64,000 bases of DNA, from the NCBI RefSeq assembly GCF_026410405.1, contig NZ_JAPMLN010000005.1, positions 1 to 64,000 on the forward strand, in the 5' to 3' direction. Under the pieces are notes generated by a model that saw only the letters and a program-made list of their open reading frames with translations, did no database searches and had not been told where the DNA came from. The position numbers and the translations under genes were made by a program. Shown in pieces: positions 44,663-54,959 of the stretch. Position 1 is the stretch's first letter; every line of letters starts with the position of its first letter. The stretch comes from Marinicella gelatinilytica. GTDB lineage: Bacteria > Pseudomonadota > Gammaproteobacteria > Xanthomonadales > Marinicellaceae.

Positions 44663-46414
44663 TCAATCAGGTGTCACCGGTTTACGCAACACTTTATGCA
44701 TACCGGACTCCATATCGCCTTCTGCTTGTTCCTGCAAACGCTCTAAATCACGCAGCCTAATATCTTCAATATAATCACTGGCCTGTTCTTCACTGACACC
44801 TAATTCAATTAATACTTGCTTACCCAAAATCAAGGCACTTTCGAAGGTTTCACGAACAGAAAAAGTGACATTCATGTCATGCAAATCGATGGAATGGCGG
44901 CGGTTATAAGAACGCACAAAAATTTTCGCTTGTGGGTTGATGGCCTGCAGGGCACGAATGCTGCGATTGGTCACTTCCGGATTATTGGTACAAAAAATCA
45001 CCACTTCACTGGTGTCAGCACCGGCTGCCCGTAAAATATCACGGCGGGTTCCGTCACCAAAATTAACTTTAAAGCCAAAACCACGGGCCTCCCGAATGCG
45101 CCTGGCATCGTTATCCAAAATGGTGACATCATAACCATCAGCAAACAGCGGTTGTGACACCATCTGTCCAAATCGACCAAAGCCAATAATCAAAACATTG
45201 CCACGGGTATCTTCAAAGGTTTCATCCAAAACATCTTGTAGCTCTTTATTAATAAACCAGTTTTGAAACAATAAAGGTACCGGCGACAGCATCATGGTCA
45301 CCGAAACAATGGCAATTAAAATCGAAGACATATTACCTGAAAAAATACCCACCGCAGCAGCCGCTGAAAACAACACAAAACCAAACTCCCCTAATTGCGG
45401 CAAGGCAAAAGACAAGCGAATTGAGGTGTTATGATCGTGCTTAAAAAATCGACTAATGACATACAGTAAAAGAATTTTCAGCAGCATGACACCCGGTGCA
45501 ATGGTAATAATCAGTAGCCAGTTTTCCATGACCACCCGTAAATTTAAGGCCAGTCCCACCGCCATAAAAAACAACCCTAAGAACAGCCCTCGAAACGGTT
45601 CAATATTAGCTTTAACCTCATGTCGATAGGATGATTCTGATAACATGACACCGGCTAAAAAAGCCCCCATGGCGTTGGACATGCCCACCATATCCATCAA
45701 TAAAGCCGCGGCAATCACCAAACCAAGCGCACTGGCGGTCATAATTTCATGCAAACCGGTAGAGGCCAATAACCGAAAAATGTGGTCCAACACGTAATAA
45801 CCGATTAATATCAGGGCCACAATGGCTGCAACTGCTAAACCAATGTCGATGAGACTTTCGACCAAAGTAACATCTTCACCGGTCGGTGCCAGTAAAGTCA
45901 CAATCAGTAATAAAGGCACAATGGCAATATCCTGGAACAGTAAAATGCCAAACGTTTTTCGACCATGTAAGGTGCGGCGCTCGCCCTTTTCACTGAGTTG
46001 ACTCATGACAATGGCGGTGGAACTTAAGGCCATACCGCTGCCAATCACCACCGAACCGATCCAATGCACCCCAATCAAATAGGCCAACAAGCCAATCACC
46101 AAGGCACTAAAAATAACCTGTGCGGCACCCAGACCAAAAATATCTTTACGCATATCCCATAATGTGGCGGGATTAAGCTCTAAGCCAATCACAAATAAAA
46201 ACAGCACCACCCCAAATTCAGAAAAATGCAGTAATTCTTCCGGATGTTCAGAAAAGCCACCGGAAAAAAACAAATTAACGGTAATCCCGGCCACCAGATA
46301 ACCTAAAACCGCACCAAATTTGATTTTGACAAATACCGGCACAAAAATACTGGCCGCCACAATCAATGCCAAAGCATTCCAAAATAGCAGATCTGATGAA
46401 CCGGTTTCAGGCAT
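44663..46414 (-). CDS. Kef-type monovalent cation:proton antiporter with TrkA-N domain
   Basis: 583 aa CPA2-family transporter. About twelve membrane helices fill the first 390 residues (ALSSTAIVMSQLSEKGERRT in the core, FLAGVMLSES and FALPQLGEFGFVLFSAAA in later helices). The cytosolic RCK/TrkA-N domain begins near residue 400 with VLIIGFGRFGQMVSQPLF and ends with SVRETFESALILG. The GFGRFGQ motif can bind NAD(H) or, in KefB/C, glutathione adducts. KefC-like potassium efflux is likely but the ion is not proven. No KefF/KefG partner is adjacent. It is divergent from the TraB-family gene. Confidence 0.9.
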   Translation of the reverse strand: MPETGSSDLLFWNALALIVAASIFVPVFVKIKFGAVLGYLVAGITVNLFFSGGFSEHPEELLHFSEFGVVLFLFVIGLELNPATLWDMRKDIFGLGAAQVIFSALVIGLLAYLIGVHWIGSVVIGSGMALSSTAIVMSQLSEKGERRTLHGRKTFGILLFQDIAIVPLLLIVTLLAPTGEDVTLVESLIDIGLAVAAIVALILIGYYVLDHIFRLLASTGLHEIMTASALGLVIAAALLMDMVGMSNAMGAFLAGVMLSESSYRHEVKANIEPFRGLFLGLFFMAVGLALNLRVVMENWLLIITIAPGVMLLKILLLYVISRFFKHDHNTSIRLSFALPQLGEFGFVLFSAAAAVGIFSGNMSSILIAIVSVTMMLSPVPLLFQNWFINKELQDVLDETFEDTRGNVLIIGFGRFGQMVSQPLFADGYDVTILDNDARRIREARGFGFKVNFGDGTRRDILRAAGADTSEVVIFCTNNPEVTNRSIRALQAINPQAKIFVRSYNRRHSIDLHDMNVTFSVRETFESALILGKQVLIELGVSEEQASDYIEDIRLRDLERLQEQAEGDMESGMHKVLRKPVTPD

Positions 46415-46568
46415 GATAAGATTGTTTTTTCATATAATAATTATCATATAGCCTTTAATCTTTGACTACAAATAAAAAATCCAGACGAAGGCTTAATTTT
46501 GACTTTGAGGCTAACCAGACAATGACCTTGAAAAGGTGATAAAATAAGCGCTTTTTTTTGGCACAAAC

Positions 46569-47777
46569 GTGGAATTATCTTCTCTTCTGGCTGATCAGCC
46601 ACATAAAATTGTCTCGCATCAAGGCATTGAATATACCTTGCTTGGAACCGCCCATATTTCTCAAAAAAGTGCCGATGTGGTGAAAGCACTCATTGAACAA
46701 GGTGATTATGATGCCGTTGCCATTGAATTGGATGATTTGCGTTACCAGGCACTCACCGATAGCAACCGTTATCGAAACCTTGATTTAATCAGCATTATCA
46801 AACAAAAACAAACCGGTGTCATTGCCACAAACCTGGCCATGAGTGCCTACCAAAAAAGACTGGCCAATCAATTGGGCATTGAGCCGGGTGCAGAAATGAA
46901 ACAGGCCATTGAATCAGCCAAAGCCAAAGACTTACCGGTGTGGAACATTGACCGCAATGTCGGCATCACCATGAAACGCACCTGGCGATCTTTGTCTTTT
47001 TTTGAAAAGGCCAATTTGATCTTTGGTTTTGGCGGTTTTTTTGAACAGTCTGAAATCAGCAATGAAGAAATAGAAAAACTCAAAACCGGCGACATGCTGG
47101 AAAGTACATTTAGCGAACTATCACAAAATTCCGCCGGGATTTACCATTCATTAATTGATGAACGCGATCAGTTCATGGCGGCCAAATTACACCTTCATGG
47201 GCAACAATTAAAAACCGATAAGGACAAACCCCAAGTACTGGTGGTTATTGGTGCCGGGCATTTAAAAGGATTAAGCGATTACACCACGCAGGAAGACAAA
47301 AACCAAAACACCATCAACGAATTAGAAAAAATACCACCCAAAAAGAAGTGGTTCAAACTACTGCCTTGGTTGATTACTTTCGTTATTATCAGTGGTTTTG
47401 TTTGGGGTTTTGCCACCGAAGAAGCCCTTGGCTGGTCTCTGATTAAAATCTGGCTGATTTACAACGGACTATTATCCGGTATCGGTGCCGCCATTGCAGG
47501 AGGCCATCCGCTGACCATTTTAGCAGCCATGTTAGCAGCACCTTTTACATCTTTAAATCCAACCATTGCGGCCGGCATGGTCGCGGCTTTAGTAGAAACC
47601 ATGGTGCGCAAACCCAAAGTTCAGGATTTTGAATCCCTGCAAACGGATGCCATGAAATTAACCGGTTGGTGGAAAAATCCGGTGACACGGGTCTTATTGG
47701 TGTTTATTCTCACCAATGTCGGTTCCGCAGTGGCTACTTGGGTGTCGGGTTATAAAATCTTTAGTCAATTGGTGTAA
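46569..47777 (+). CDS. TraB/PrgY family membrane protein
   Basis: 402 aa. The N-terminal TraB domain has the glycine-histidine motif LLGTAHISQKSADVV near residue 27, AVAIELDDLRYQAL, LPVWNIDRNVGITMKRTW, and VIGAGHLKGL near residue 236. These recur in TraB/GumN-like proteins suspected to be proteases. Three to four membrane helices fill the last 140 residues. In enterococci TraB/PrgY reduces pheromone activity; in proteobacteria its role is not known. It is followed by dusB after 8 bp. Confidence 0.88.
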   Translation: MELSSLLADQPHKIVSHQGIEYTLLGTAHISQKSADVVKALIEQGDYDAVAIELDDLRYQALTDSNRYRNLDLISIIKQKQTGVIATNLAMSAYQKRLANQLGIEPGAEMKQAIESAKAKDLPVWNIDRNVGITMKRTWRSLSFFEKANLIFGFGGFFEQSEISNEEIEKLKTGDMLESTFSELSQNSAGIYHSLIDERDQFMAAKLHLHGQQLKTDKDKPQVLVVIGAGHLKGLSDYTTQEDKNQNTINELEKIPPKKKWFKLLPWLITFVIISGFVWGFATEEALGWSLIKIWLIYNGLLSGIGAAIAGGHPLTILAAMLAAPFTSLNPTIAAGMVAALVETMVRKPKVQDFESLQTDAMKLTGWWKNPVTRVLLVFILTNVGSAVATWVSGYKIFSQLV

Positions 47778-47785
47778 GTCGAACC

Positions 47786-48757
47786 ATGTCCTTTCACATT
47801 GGCCCCTATCCCATTGAACATCCGGTGATGCTGGCACCGATGGCCGGTGTCACCGATCGACCTTATCGTCAATTGTGTAAAGAGCTGGGTGCCAGCTATG
47901 CAGTGGGCGAAATGCTCAGTTGTGATTTGTCTTTATTAAAAACCGCCAAAACCCGATTTCGCATGAATCATGACGGCGAACCGGGTCCCATTGCAGTACA
48001 AATCGCCGGTTCAGACCCCAAAGCCATGGCTGAAGCCGCCATACACAACGTCAACAATGGTGCGCAAATTATTGATATTAATATGGGCTGTCCACAAAAA
48101 AAGGTGGCGAAAAAGCGTTGTGGCTCAGCTTTAATGGCCTATCCGGAACAGATTAGGGCCATTTGTGAAGCGGTGGTGGATGCAGTCACTGTGCCGGTCA
48201 CCCTAAAAACCAGATTAGGCACTGATAGTGACCATTTGAATATTGAACGAATTGCTGAAGACGCGGAAGCTGCCGGTATATCCGCGCTGTTTGTTCATGG
48301 CCGAACACAACAACAAAAATACACAGGTCAGGCAGATTATGCATTAATTAAAGCCGTCAAACAGCAACTCAGCATACCGGTCATTGCCAATGGTGACATC
48401 GATAGCCCAGAAAAAGCACGATGGGTCATCAATTATACCGGTTGTGATGGTTTAATGATTGGTCGTGCAGCCCAGGGAAATCCGTGGATTTTTAAACAAA
48501 TTTTAGCCCACCTCAGAAATGAGCAAACAATTATGTCGCCAACGGCCTCAGAAATTATGACAACCTTATATCAACATGTGTTAAATTTACAAACATTCTA
48601 TGGCCTTCAACGCGGATGTCGTATGGCCAAAAAACACATCAAATGGTTCTCAGCCAATTTACCGGCAGAATTACAATCTCGTCAATTACTGGTTATTGAC
48701 GACGGTGTGGAACAATTACGATTTATTGAACAAAATTTATTATCCAAGGTGGCCTGA
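47786..48757 (+). CDS. dusB: tRNA-dihydrouridine synthase B
   Basis: FMN enzyme that reduces uridine to dihydrouridine in the tRNA D-loop. 323 aa. MLAPMAGVTDRPYRQLCKELGA at the start binds FMN, the catalytic cysteine is in INMGCPQKKVAKKRCGSAL, and VTLKTRLG, LFVHGRTQQQKYTG and NGDIDSPEKA follow. In most gammaproteobacteria dusB is followed by fis in one operon. Here the next gene, overlapping as TGATG, codes for a DUF349 protein instead. Confidence 0.95.
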   Translation: MSFHIGPYPIEHPVMLAPMAGVTDRPYRQLCKELGASYAVGEMLSCDLSLLKTAKTRFRMNHDGEPGPIAVQIAGSDPKAMAEAAIHNVNNGAQIIDINMGCPQKKVAKKRCGSALMAYPEQIRAICEAVVDAVTVPVTLKTRLGTDSDHLNIERIAEDAEAAGISALFVHGRTQQQKYTGQADYALIKAVKQQLSIPVIANGDIDSPEKARWVINYTGCDGLMIGRAAQGNPWIFKQILAHLRNEQTIMSPTASEIMTTLYQHVLNLQTFYGLQRGCRMAKKHIKWFSANLPAELQSRQLLVIDDGVEQLRFIEQNLLSKVA

Positions 48758-51510
48758 TGAGCATTCTAAATTGGTTTAACAAACCAAAGTGGCAGAGCAA
48801 TAATGAACAAGTCCGTTTAGCCGCGGTACAGCACAGTACAGATGCAAATTTACGTGCACACTTAGCAGAAATTGTATTTAAGGACAGCAGCACGAAGATT
48901 CAAAAAGCAGCACTCAGTCGCATCAACGATTTGAGCGTTTTACAACAGGTTGTTAAAGAACATCCCAACACCGACATGCGACACTTGGCTGACAAAAAAA
49001 TAAGCCAATCCTTAGCACTGGTTGAAGAAGGTGGTCAAACCCAAACGCATTTACAAGCGGCTAAACAACTTTATAGCAACGAAGCCAAAATTCATTTAAT
49101 TGAACAAGGTCAATCTTTGCTGCTACAGCAAGCTGCTGTCGATGGGTTAAGTCGACAAGGTTTATTGGGAGACTTGCTGCTCTCCATTAATAACAGCAAT
49201 TTGCAACAACACATCCTGACAAAAATTAACCAACCATCAACACTCAACCGAATTAAGACCCGGCTCGGTGATCAAAATAACGTATTAAAAAACGCCATTG
49301 AAGATAAGCTACAACAACAAAACCCTGAAATTCCAGAAGAAACCGCTCATAATTTATGTAAACAATTAGAAGAGGTGGTGCTAAAAAAACAATCCATTGA
49401 TTTAGAGCTTATCGAACAACAATGGCACCAGTTACCACAAGATAAATTACCGAAAAATCTGAAGGTTCGCTATCAAGGTGCATTAAACACGGCAAAAATG
49501 ACGCTGGACAGCGATTACCGCGATGCTTTTTTGCAACAACAAAAACAACAACGCCAACAGCAATCCCTAAGCCAACTTAAAAGCCAATTAGACAACGCTG
49601 AGCAACTGTCACTTGCCCAGTTACAACAAGTCGCTAACCAATACCAATCAGCAGACATCGATTTATTAGATACCGCGCAACAAGCGCAATGGCAGCAATT
49701 GTTAGAAACACTTAACAACCACCTCAATTCGGCACAGCAAGCTGCTCAAGTGCCTTCTGCTTGTCATGATATTCTCAACGAGTTGGAAAACAGCCTTAAA
49801 AAAACGACTGTGCAACCACAAAAAATCACACAGTTAAACAAAAAATGGCAACATGCCACAGCCAATGCATCTGATACTGCTGACATGGCCGTTTTACAAC
49901 AACAATTCACCAGCGATATGGCTCGATTGGCCGATAAAATTACCGCCTCTGCTGAACGCCGTGATCAAGCTGCACAGCAAGCCATCACATTGTTAGAGCC
50001 CATCGCCGAGAAAATTAAAGATGGCCAATTAAGCGATGCAAAAAATCAAATCAATCAACTAAATAACCTACAAAAAGAAGCCGGTTTTAACCACCCGACG
50101 ATAAAAAAACATAAATTCGCCATCGACCAACTGTGGCAGCAACTGAAAGAACTCAGACAATGGCAACAATGGAGCCATGATAAAGTCAGACAAGAAATAA
50201 TCGAAGACCTCAACAAAACAATTGGCTCAGGCATGCACCCTGATGCAGTGTTACAAAAACTTCAGCAGGCGAACCAACAATGGTCTGACTTGGAAGACAT
50301 GGAAAAATTACCCGGTGACCGCTACTCTCCCCGTAACCAAAAGCAATGGCAAGCGTTTCGTGCCGTCTCACAAGCTTTGTTTGAACCGGCTCAACCTTTT
50401 TTTGAAAAGCGCAGTGAGCAACAATCCGATTATTTAAGTACCATTGAGCAACACATCAACACCATGCGCCAAGTTGATCTGGAAGAAACCGCACCTCCGG
50501 ATTTAACACAACTGGTTAAAACCGCAGTTAAATACCTGAAAAACCTAGATAAGTTATCACCAAAAGACCGTGGTAAAAGCGCTAAATCCTTACGGCATGA
50601 AATGAACCGCATCAATAACCATTTAACTGTTGGCTATAAGAAAGCGGAAACCAACAAACAACAACTGATTGAACAAGCGCAAGCCCTCATTGATGTGGAA
50701 GATTTGCATGAAGCCATTGAAGCGGCTAAACAACTACAAAAACAATGGCCCAAAGCGGGTTATGTCAGCCCCAAAACAGAACGTAATTTATGGAAAAAAT
50801 TTCGGCGCGCTAACGACCGTGTTTTTAACCGGCGCGAAGCACAGCAAAAAGCCAAGCAAGCTGAAATGACCGCTCACAATAAAGAAAGCCAGCAGTTAAT
50901 TAAATCCATTCGCGCTGAATTAAAGCAATGTCAGGACCTTGCATCTTTGGATCAATTACACACCCGTTTTAATAGTGAATGGCAACAGTTGGCACAAAAA
51001 GGCCATTTAGCCAATACTGAACGACAAAGTATGCTTGAAAACTTTGACCAGCAGCGACAACATATCATGTCACATACCATTGTCAAAGAAATCAATCAAT
51101 GGCAAAACATTGATAAGCTTTACAGTCAATTTGAAAACGGCGAATTAACAGCCGCAGCACTTGATCAAGCGTTGAGTGAATTTCCGCAAGCCGCTCGTGA
51201 ACCGTTTGCCAAACGTCAGGAACAAGAAACACAAACTGATGCGCTTCTGGATTTGTTGATTGCCGGCGAATACCTCACCGGTTTAGAAACACCCAAGCAA
51301 TACCTGGATCAACGCATGGCATACCAAGTCAATGTGTTAGCTGATCGTATGTCCGGTGCAGATAGTAACAAAACTGTCTATGATCAGGCACAAAACTGGC
51401 TACAACAATGGTACCAACAAGCCAAAGCTGATGATGGATTTATGAAAAAATCCCACAAGCGTATTACCAAAGTGTGCAAAGCGGTCACAGATTTGGCTGT
51501 TAACCGTTAG
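48757..51510 (+). CDS. Large DUF349 repeat protein
   Basis: 917 aa, highly charged and rich in glutamine, alanine and leucine, with no signal peptide or membrane segment. It consists of helical, coiled-coil-like repeats. Several segments fit the DUF349 style (WQQWSHDKVRQEIIEDLNK near residue 467, then WKKFRRANDRVFNRREAQ near residue 685). The N-terminal part resembles HEAT-like alpha repeats. DUF349 proteins are widespread but uncharacterised. It is translationally coupled to dusB, so an RNA- or translation-related role is possible but speculative. Glutamine-rich runs use CAA/CAG codons heavily. Confidence 0.85.
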   Translation: MSILNWFNKPKWQSNNEQVRLAAVQHSTDANLRAHLAEIVFKDSSTKIQKAALSRINDLSVLQQVVKEHPNTDMRHLADKKISQSLALVEEGGQTQTHLQAAKQLYSNEAKIHLIEQGQSLLLQQAAVDGLSRQGLLGDLLLSINNSNLQQHILTKINQPSTLNRIKTRLGDQNNVLKNAIEDKLQQQNPEIPEETAHNLCKQLEEVVLKKQSIDLELIEQQWHQLPQDKLPKNLKVRYQGALNTAKMTLDSDYRDAFLQQQKQQRQQQSLSQLKSQLDNAEQLSLAQLQQVANQYQSADIDLLDTAQQAQWQQLLETLNNHLNSAQQAAQVPSACHDILNELENSLKKTTVQPQKITQLNKKWQHATANASDTADMAVLQQQFTSDMARLADKITASAERRDQAAQQAITLLEPIAEKIKDGQLSDAKNQINQLNNLQKEAGFNHPTIKKHKFAIDQLWQQLKELRQWQQWSHDKVRQEIIEDLNKTIGSGMHPDAVLQKLQQANQQWSDLEDMEKLPGDRYSPRNQKQWQAFRAVSQALFEPAQPFFEKRSEQQSDYLSTIEQHINTMRQVDLEETAPPDLTQLVKTAVKYLKNLDKLSPKDRGKSAKSLRHEMNRINNHLTVGYKKAETNKQQLIEQAQALIDVEDLHEAIEAAKQLQKQWPKAGYVSPKTERNLWKKFRRANDRVFNRREAQQKAKQAEMTAHNKESQQLIKSIRAELKQCQDLASLDQLHTRFNSEWQQLAQKGHLANTERQSMLENFDQQRQHIMSHTIVKEINQWQNIDKLYSQFENGELTAAALDQALSEFPQAAREPFAKRQEQETQTDALLDLLIAGEYLTGLETPKQYLDQRMAYQVNVLADRMSGADSNKTVYDQAQNWLQQWYQQAKADDGFMKKSHKRITKVCKAVTDLAVNR

Positions 51511-51606
51511 AACAAAGACAGTCCGATGATACCATGACCATAGACACATACATTTTGCTGTTGAATCAGGTTATGATAATGCGATTTTAAAATCTCAATA
51601 ACACCC

Positions 51607-53646
51607 ATGAAAAAGATATTAATAACAGCTGCTATTTGTTTACCGCTGATGGCATGCCAAAACACGCCGACTAAACAGTCTGACAGCACAATGAATACAG
51701 CCCCAGTATCCTCAGGCATTACCTTAGATAACATGGACAAGAACATTCGACCGCAGGATGACTTCTATCGCCATGTTAACGGTCATTGGTTAACAACCTT
51801 TGAAATGCCTGCCGATAAATCCAATTACGGTTCTTTTACTAAGCTGAGTGATGAAAGTCGTCAGTATGTGAAAGACATTATTTTAGATGTTTCAAAGCAA
51901 GACAATGCGGTTGGCAGTACGGAACAAAAAATTGCTGATATCTATGCCTCTTGGATGAATACTGATCGTTTACAAGAATTGGGCATGCAACCACTCGAGC
52001 AACAACTGGCACGTATTGATGCCATTGAATCCAACGCTGATTTAAGTGCTTATATGGCGTATGCAGATATCTATAGCACCGCACCATTGAGTATGTATGT
52101 TTACATCGACCAAAAACAATCAGATACCTACATTGTTTATATGGGTCAAAGCGGGCTGGGATTACCAGATCGTGATTATTACTTTAAAGAAGGCGAGCAG
52201 TCTCAATATATTCGTGACCAATATTTACAACATATCGCAGATATTTTTAATTTAGCGGAATTCGAAGACAGTCAAGACATTGCAGCAAATGTCTATCAAC
52301 TGGAAGAGTTTCTGGCTGAAGGTCATTGGACGCGAATTGAAAACCGTGACCGTGATAAAACCTACAACAAACTGGCTTTCAGTGAATTAACGGCTTTATT
52401 GCCCAACATTGATTGGAATGCTTGGTTAAGTGAGAGCATGATAGAGCAACCTGATCAATTAATTGTTACCCAACCTGATTATTTAACCACCTTTAACCAA
52501 GCCATAGAAGAATTTGATATCAGTCAATGGAAAAATTACTTCCGCTGGCAGCTGCTGCGTTCTGCAGCCCCTTATCTAAGCAAAGATTTTGAACAAGCCA
52601 GTTTTGACTTCTACGGCACAGTGCTGACAGGTACGCCTGAACAAGAACCTCGATGGCAGCGAGGCGTTAATTTGGTGAATGGCTTAATTGGTGAGTTAGT
52701 GGGCAAAATTTATGTTGAAAAACATTTTCCACCAGAAGCCAAGCAACGCATGAATGTCATGATTGAAAACTTGCGTGATGCCTATGGAGACAGTATTAAA
52801 CAACTGGATTGGATGAGTGATACCACTAAAGAAAAAGCCTTGGTTAAGCTGGAAAAATTCAACCCCAAGGTAGGTTATCCCGATCAATGGCGCGATTACA
52901 GCGCTATGTCCATACAAGGGGATGATCTGGTGGCTAACTTGATGGAGGCCAATCGTTTTCTGACACAGCGTAATCGCAGTAAATTAGGCCAGCCGATTGA
53001 TCGCCACGAATGGGGCATGAATCCGCAAACGGTCAATGCTTATTACAATCCCACTAAGAATGAAATCGTATTTCCTGCGGCTATATTACAACCTCCTTTC
53101 TTTAATTTGGAAGCCGATGAAGCCGTAAATTATGGTGGTATAGGTGCTGTTATTGGTCATGAAATGGGACATGGGTTTGATGATCAAGGTTCAAAATATG
53201 ACGGTGACGGCAACTTAAAAAATTGGTGGACTGAGGAAGACCGGAAGAACTTTGAGCAGCGTACAGCGCAATTAATTAAACAATATGACGCATTTACAGT
53301 GTTGGGTGATGTTCACGTTAAAGGTGAATTCACCCAGGGTGAAAACATCGGTGATTTAAGTGGTATGGCCATTGCTTATAAAGCCTTCAAAGAAAATTAC
53401 ACAGATAATCGAGTCATCGATGGTTATACACCTGATCAACGGTTTTTCTTAGGCTGGGCCCAAGTCTGGATGCGCCAGTACCGTGATGAAGAATTGCGTA
53501 AGCGCATTGAAACAGATCCTCACTCTCCTTCTGAGTTTCGCACCAATGGCATATTAAGAAACATGCCGGAATTCTACCAGGCCTTCGACGTAAAACCTGG
53601 CGACGGTATGTATTTAGCACCGGAAGATCGCGTTAAAATCTGGTAA
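51607..53646 (+). CDS. M13-family zinc endopeptidase lipoprotein
   Basis: 679 aa peptidase of the neprilysin/PepO family. A lipoprotein signal ends with lipobox LMAC (Cys17), so it is probably anchored in the outer or inner membrane facing the periplasm. The N-terminal M13 domain begins NIRPQDDFYRHVNGHWL. The catalytic zinc motif is GHEMGHGFDDQG with H518, E519 and H522. The third ligand lies in GENIGDLSG (E579), and the C-terminus ends with the typical MYLAPEDRVKIW. Substrates are likely short peptides. It has its own strong terminator. Confidence 0.95.
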   Translation: MKKILITAAICLPLMACQNTPTKQSDSTMNTAPVSSGITLDNMDKNIRPQDDFYRHVNGHWLTTFEMPADKSNYGSFTKLSDESRQYVKDIILDVSKQDNAVGSTEQKIADIYASWMNTDRLQELGMQPLEQQLARIDAIESNADLSAYMAYADIYSTAPLSMYVYIDQKQSDTYIVYMGQSGLGLPDRDYYFKEGEQSQYIRDQYLQHIADIFNLAEFEDSQDIAANVYQLEEFLAEGHWTRIENRDRDKTYNKLAFSELTALLPNIDWNAWLSESMIEQPDQLIVTQPDYLTTFNQAIEEFDISQWKNYFRWQLLRSAAPYLSKDFEQASFDFYGTVLTGTPEQEPRWQRGVNLVNGLIGELVGKIYVEKHFPPEAKQRMNVMIENLRDAYGDSIKQLDWMSDTTKEKALVKLEKFNPKVGYPDQWRDYSAMSIQGDDLVANLMEANRFLTQRNRSKLGQPIDRHEWGMNPQTVNAYYNPTKNEIVFPAAILQPPFFNLEADEAVNYGGIGAVIGHEMGHGFDDQGSKYDGDGNLKNWWTEEDRKNFEQRTAQLIKQYDAFTVLGDVHVKGEFTQGENIGDLSGMAIAYKAFKENYTDNRVIDGYTPDQRFFLGWAQVWMRQYRDEELRKRIETDPHSPSEFRTNGILRNMPEFYQAFDVKPGDGMYLAPEDRVKIW

Positions 53647-53667
53647 TCACATAATTGTGAGACACAT

Positions 53668-53694
53668 AAGGGCGGCCATCAAGCCGCCTTTTTT
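53668..53694 (+). terminator. Terminator after the M13 peptidase gene
   Basis: GGCGGC (53671-53676) pairs with GCCGCC (53683-53688), with additional A/T pairs outside, and runs into a T tract. The rest of the gap to 53867 contains an isolated DnaA-box match TTATCCACA (53737-53745) and nothing else recognised. Confidence 0.85.
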
Positions 53695-53867
53695 ATTGTC
53701 AATAATTCTTGTATACCTCGGATTTGGGTAATATCTTTATCCACAAAGTACAAAACAATACATTGAAACACTTTGCGACCTTTATTTCTTTGTGTTTAAA
53801 AAACCACCACAGAAGCTAATATGCCGCTTTTTTAAAACATTGAGAGGACCAGTCACTTGACTGATGA

Positions 53868-54638
53868 TTAGTGTTTCTCGTTGTTTTTTAATAATTCAAA
53901 GGTCACCACTATCGGCAAATGATCACTGGCAATTTTAGCTGTTTTAATTTTCGAGCGATGTGCATTCAACACTTTTAAACCGCCGCGATAATAAATGCGA
54001 TCTAAGCCGCCGCGTGGTGAAAAGGAGGGATAGGTTTTAATGGCTTTTTCATTTCCACGAATGGTGGTCCGGTCAGTGGCACATTGAAAATCACGGCCGA
54101 TAATAAACAAAGCGCGTAACAAAGAACGCCAATCATTAAAATCACCACCGACTATGCAAGGGTAATCCGGATTAATATTAGAAAATTCTCTGGATTGAAA
54201 CAAAATACCAGCCTGCTTCTGACGTTCTTTAGCGGACAAACCCAGATGTAAATTAAAAACGTCCAGCATTAAGCGGTCATTCCGAGATTCGTCTAAATCA
54301 ATCAAGGTATGCTGACAACCACGTTTTTTCTTATTATCAATGGTTAAATCAATATTTGATTCACCCACGATTGGGAATCGACTCAATGTGGCATTCCCGT
54401 AATAACCCTTTTTAAGACTGACATTATAGCCGGTTGCCTGATATGGGTAGTCACACATATCCGCTAAAGTGGCTGCCAAGTCCAACTCATTTGACCGCGG
54501 TACGCCATAATCCACCTCTTGAAGCAGCACAATATCAGCATTTAAGGTGTTAAGTATATCGGCTATACGTTGTGGGCTGAAACGACGATCTAAACCAATG
54601 GCACGGTGGATGTTGTAACTAACTAGTTTAAAAATCAT
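53868..54638 (-). CDS. Endonuclease/exonuclease/phosphatase-family protein
   Basis: 256 aa with no signal peptide. The EEP fold is shown by LVSYNIHRAIGLDRRFSPQRIADIL, the metal-binding QEVDYG, NATLSRFPIV, the catalytic GGDFNDW, RGGLDRIYYR and the final SDHLPIVVTFEL. These are the acidic and histidine residues of a metal-dependent phosphodiesterase. The substrate could be DNA, a phospholipid or an inositol phosphate. Relatives beginning SYNIHRAIG sit next to cardiolipin synthase genes in some bacteria. It is the last gene of a minus-strand run that starts at the carboxylase. Confidence 0.88.
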   Translation of the reverse strand: MIFKLVSYNIHRAIGLDRRFSPQRIADILNTLNADIVLLQEVDYGVPRSNELDLAATLADMCDYPYQATGYNVSLKKGYYGNATLSRFPIVGESNIDLTIDNKKKRGCQHTLIDLDESRNDRLMLDVFNLHLGLSAKERQKQAGILFQSREFSNINPDYPCIVGGDFNDWRSLLRALFIIGRDFQCATDRTTIRGNEKAIKTYPSFSPRGGLDRIYYRGGLKVLNAHRSKIKTAKIASDHLPIVVTFELLKNNEKH

Positions 54639-54653
54639 TATTATTTATGGCTC

Positions 54654-54920
54654 TCACCGTAATTGGCTGTCTTTTGAACCGCGACGATTAAATCCCGCAC
54701 GGTTATTCATGGTTTTGTCATGCTCTTCCTGACAAGCAACACACAAGCGCACACCTTTAATGGCTTCTTGCCTTGCTTTCGGAATCGGCGCATCACACTC
54801 TTCACAGTGACTCAGACTAGGGCCTGACGTTTGTCGCTGTTTTAATTGCGCAACCGCATCGGCCACATCCGCATCAATTTGCTCCTGAACCGCACCGTCT
54901 TTATACCATCCACCAGCCAT
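54654..54920 (-). CDS. ybiI: DksA/TraR-family zinc finger protein, YbiI-like
   Basis: 88 aa. It carries a four-cysteine zinc finger of DksA type: CEEC, then LCVAC 17 residues on. The whole N-terminus (AGGWYKDGAVQEQI) and the C-terminus (NRRGSKDSQLR) match E. coli YbiI closely. The ATG at 54920 has AGGAA nearby and gives the YbiI-like start; an ATG five codons earlier is unlikely. It lacks the long coiled coil with acidic tip residues of DksA, so action on RNA polymerase is uncertain. Its function is not established. Confidence 0.92.
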   Translation of the reverse strand: MAGGWYKDGAVQEQIDADVADAVAQLKQRQTSGPSLSHCEECDAPIPKARQEAIKGVRLCVACQEEHDKTMNNRAGFNRRGSKDSQLR

Positions 54921-54959
54921 AATTTTTCCTGTCAAAAAAATAATGATACCATAGCCTGA

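Noticed and set aside
49515-49727. Cysteine- and tryptophan-rich reading frame antisense to the DUF349 gene
   Set aside because: It is the complement of glutamine-rich CAA/CAG codon runs and has no independent support.
53737-53745. Single DnaA-box match TTATCCACA after the M13 peptidase
   Set aside because: Isolated; one 9-mer match is expected by chance in a window of this size.
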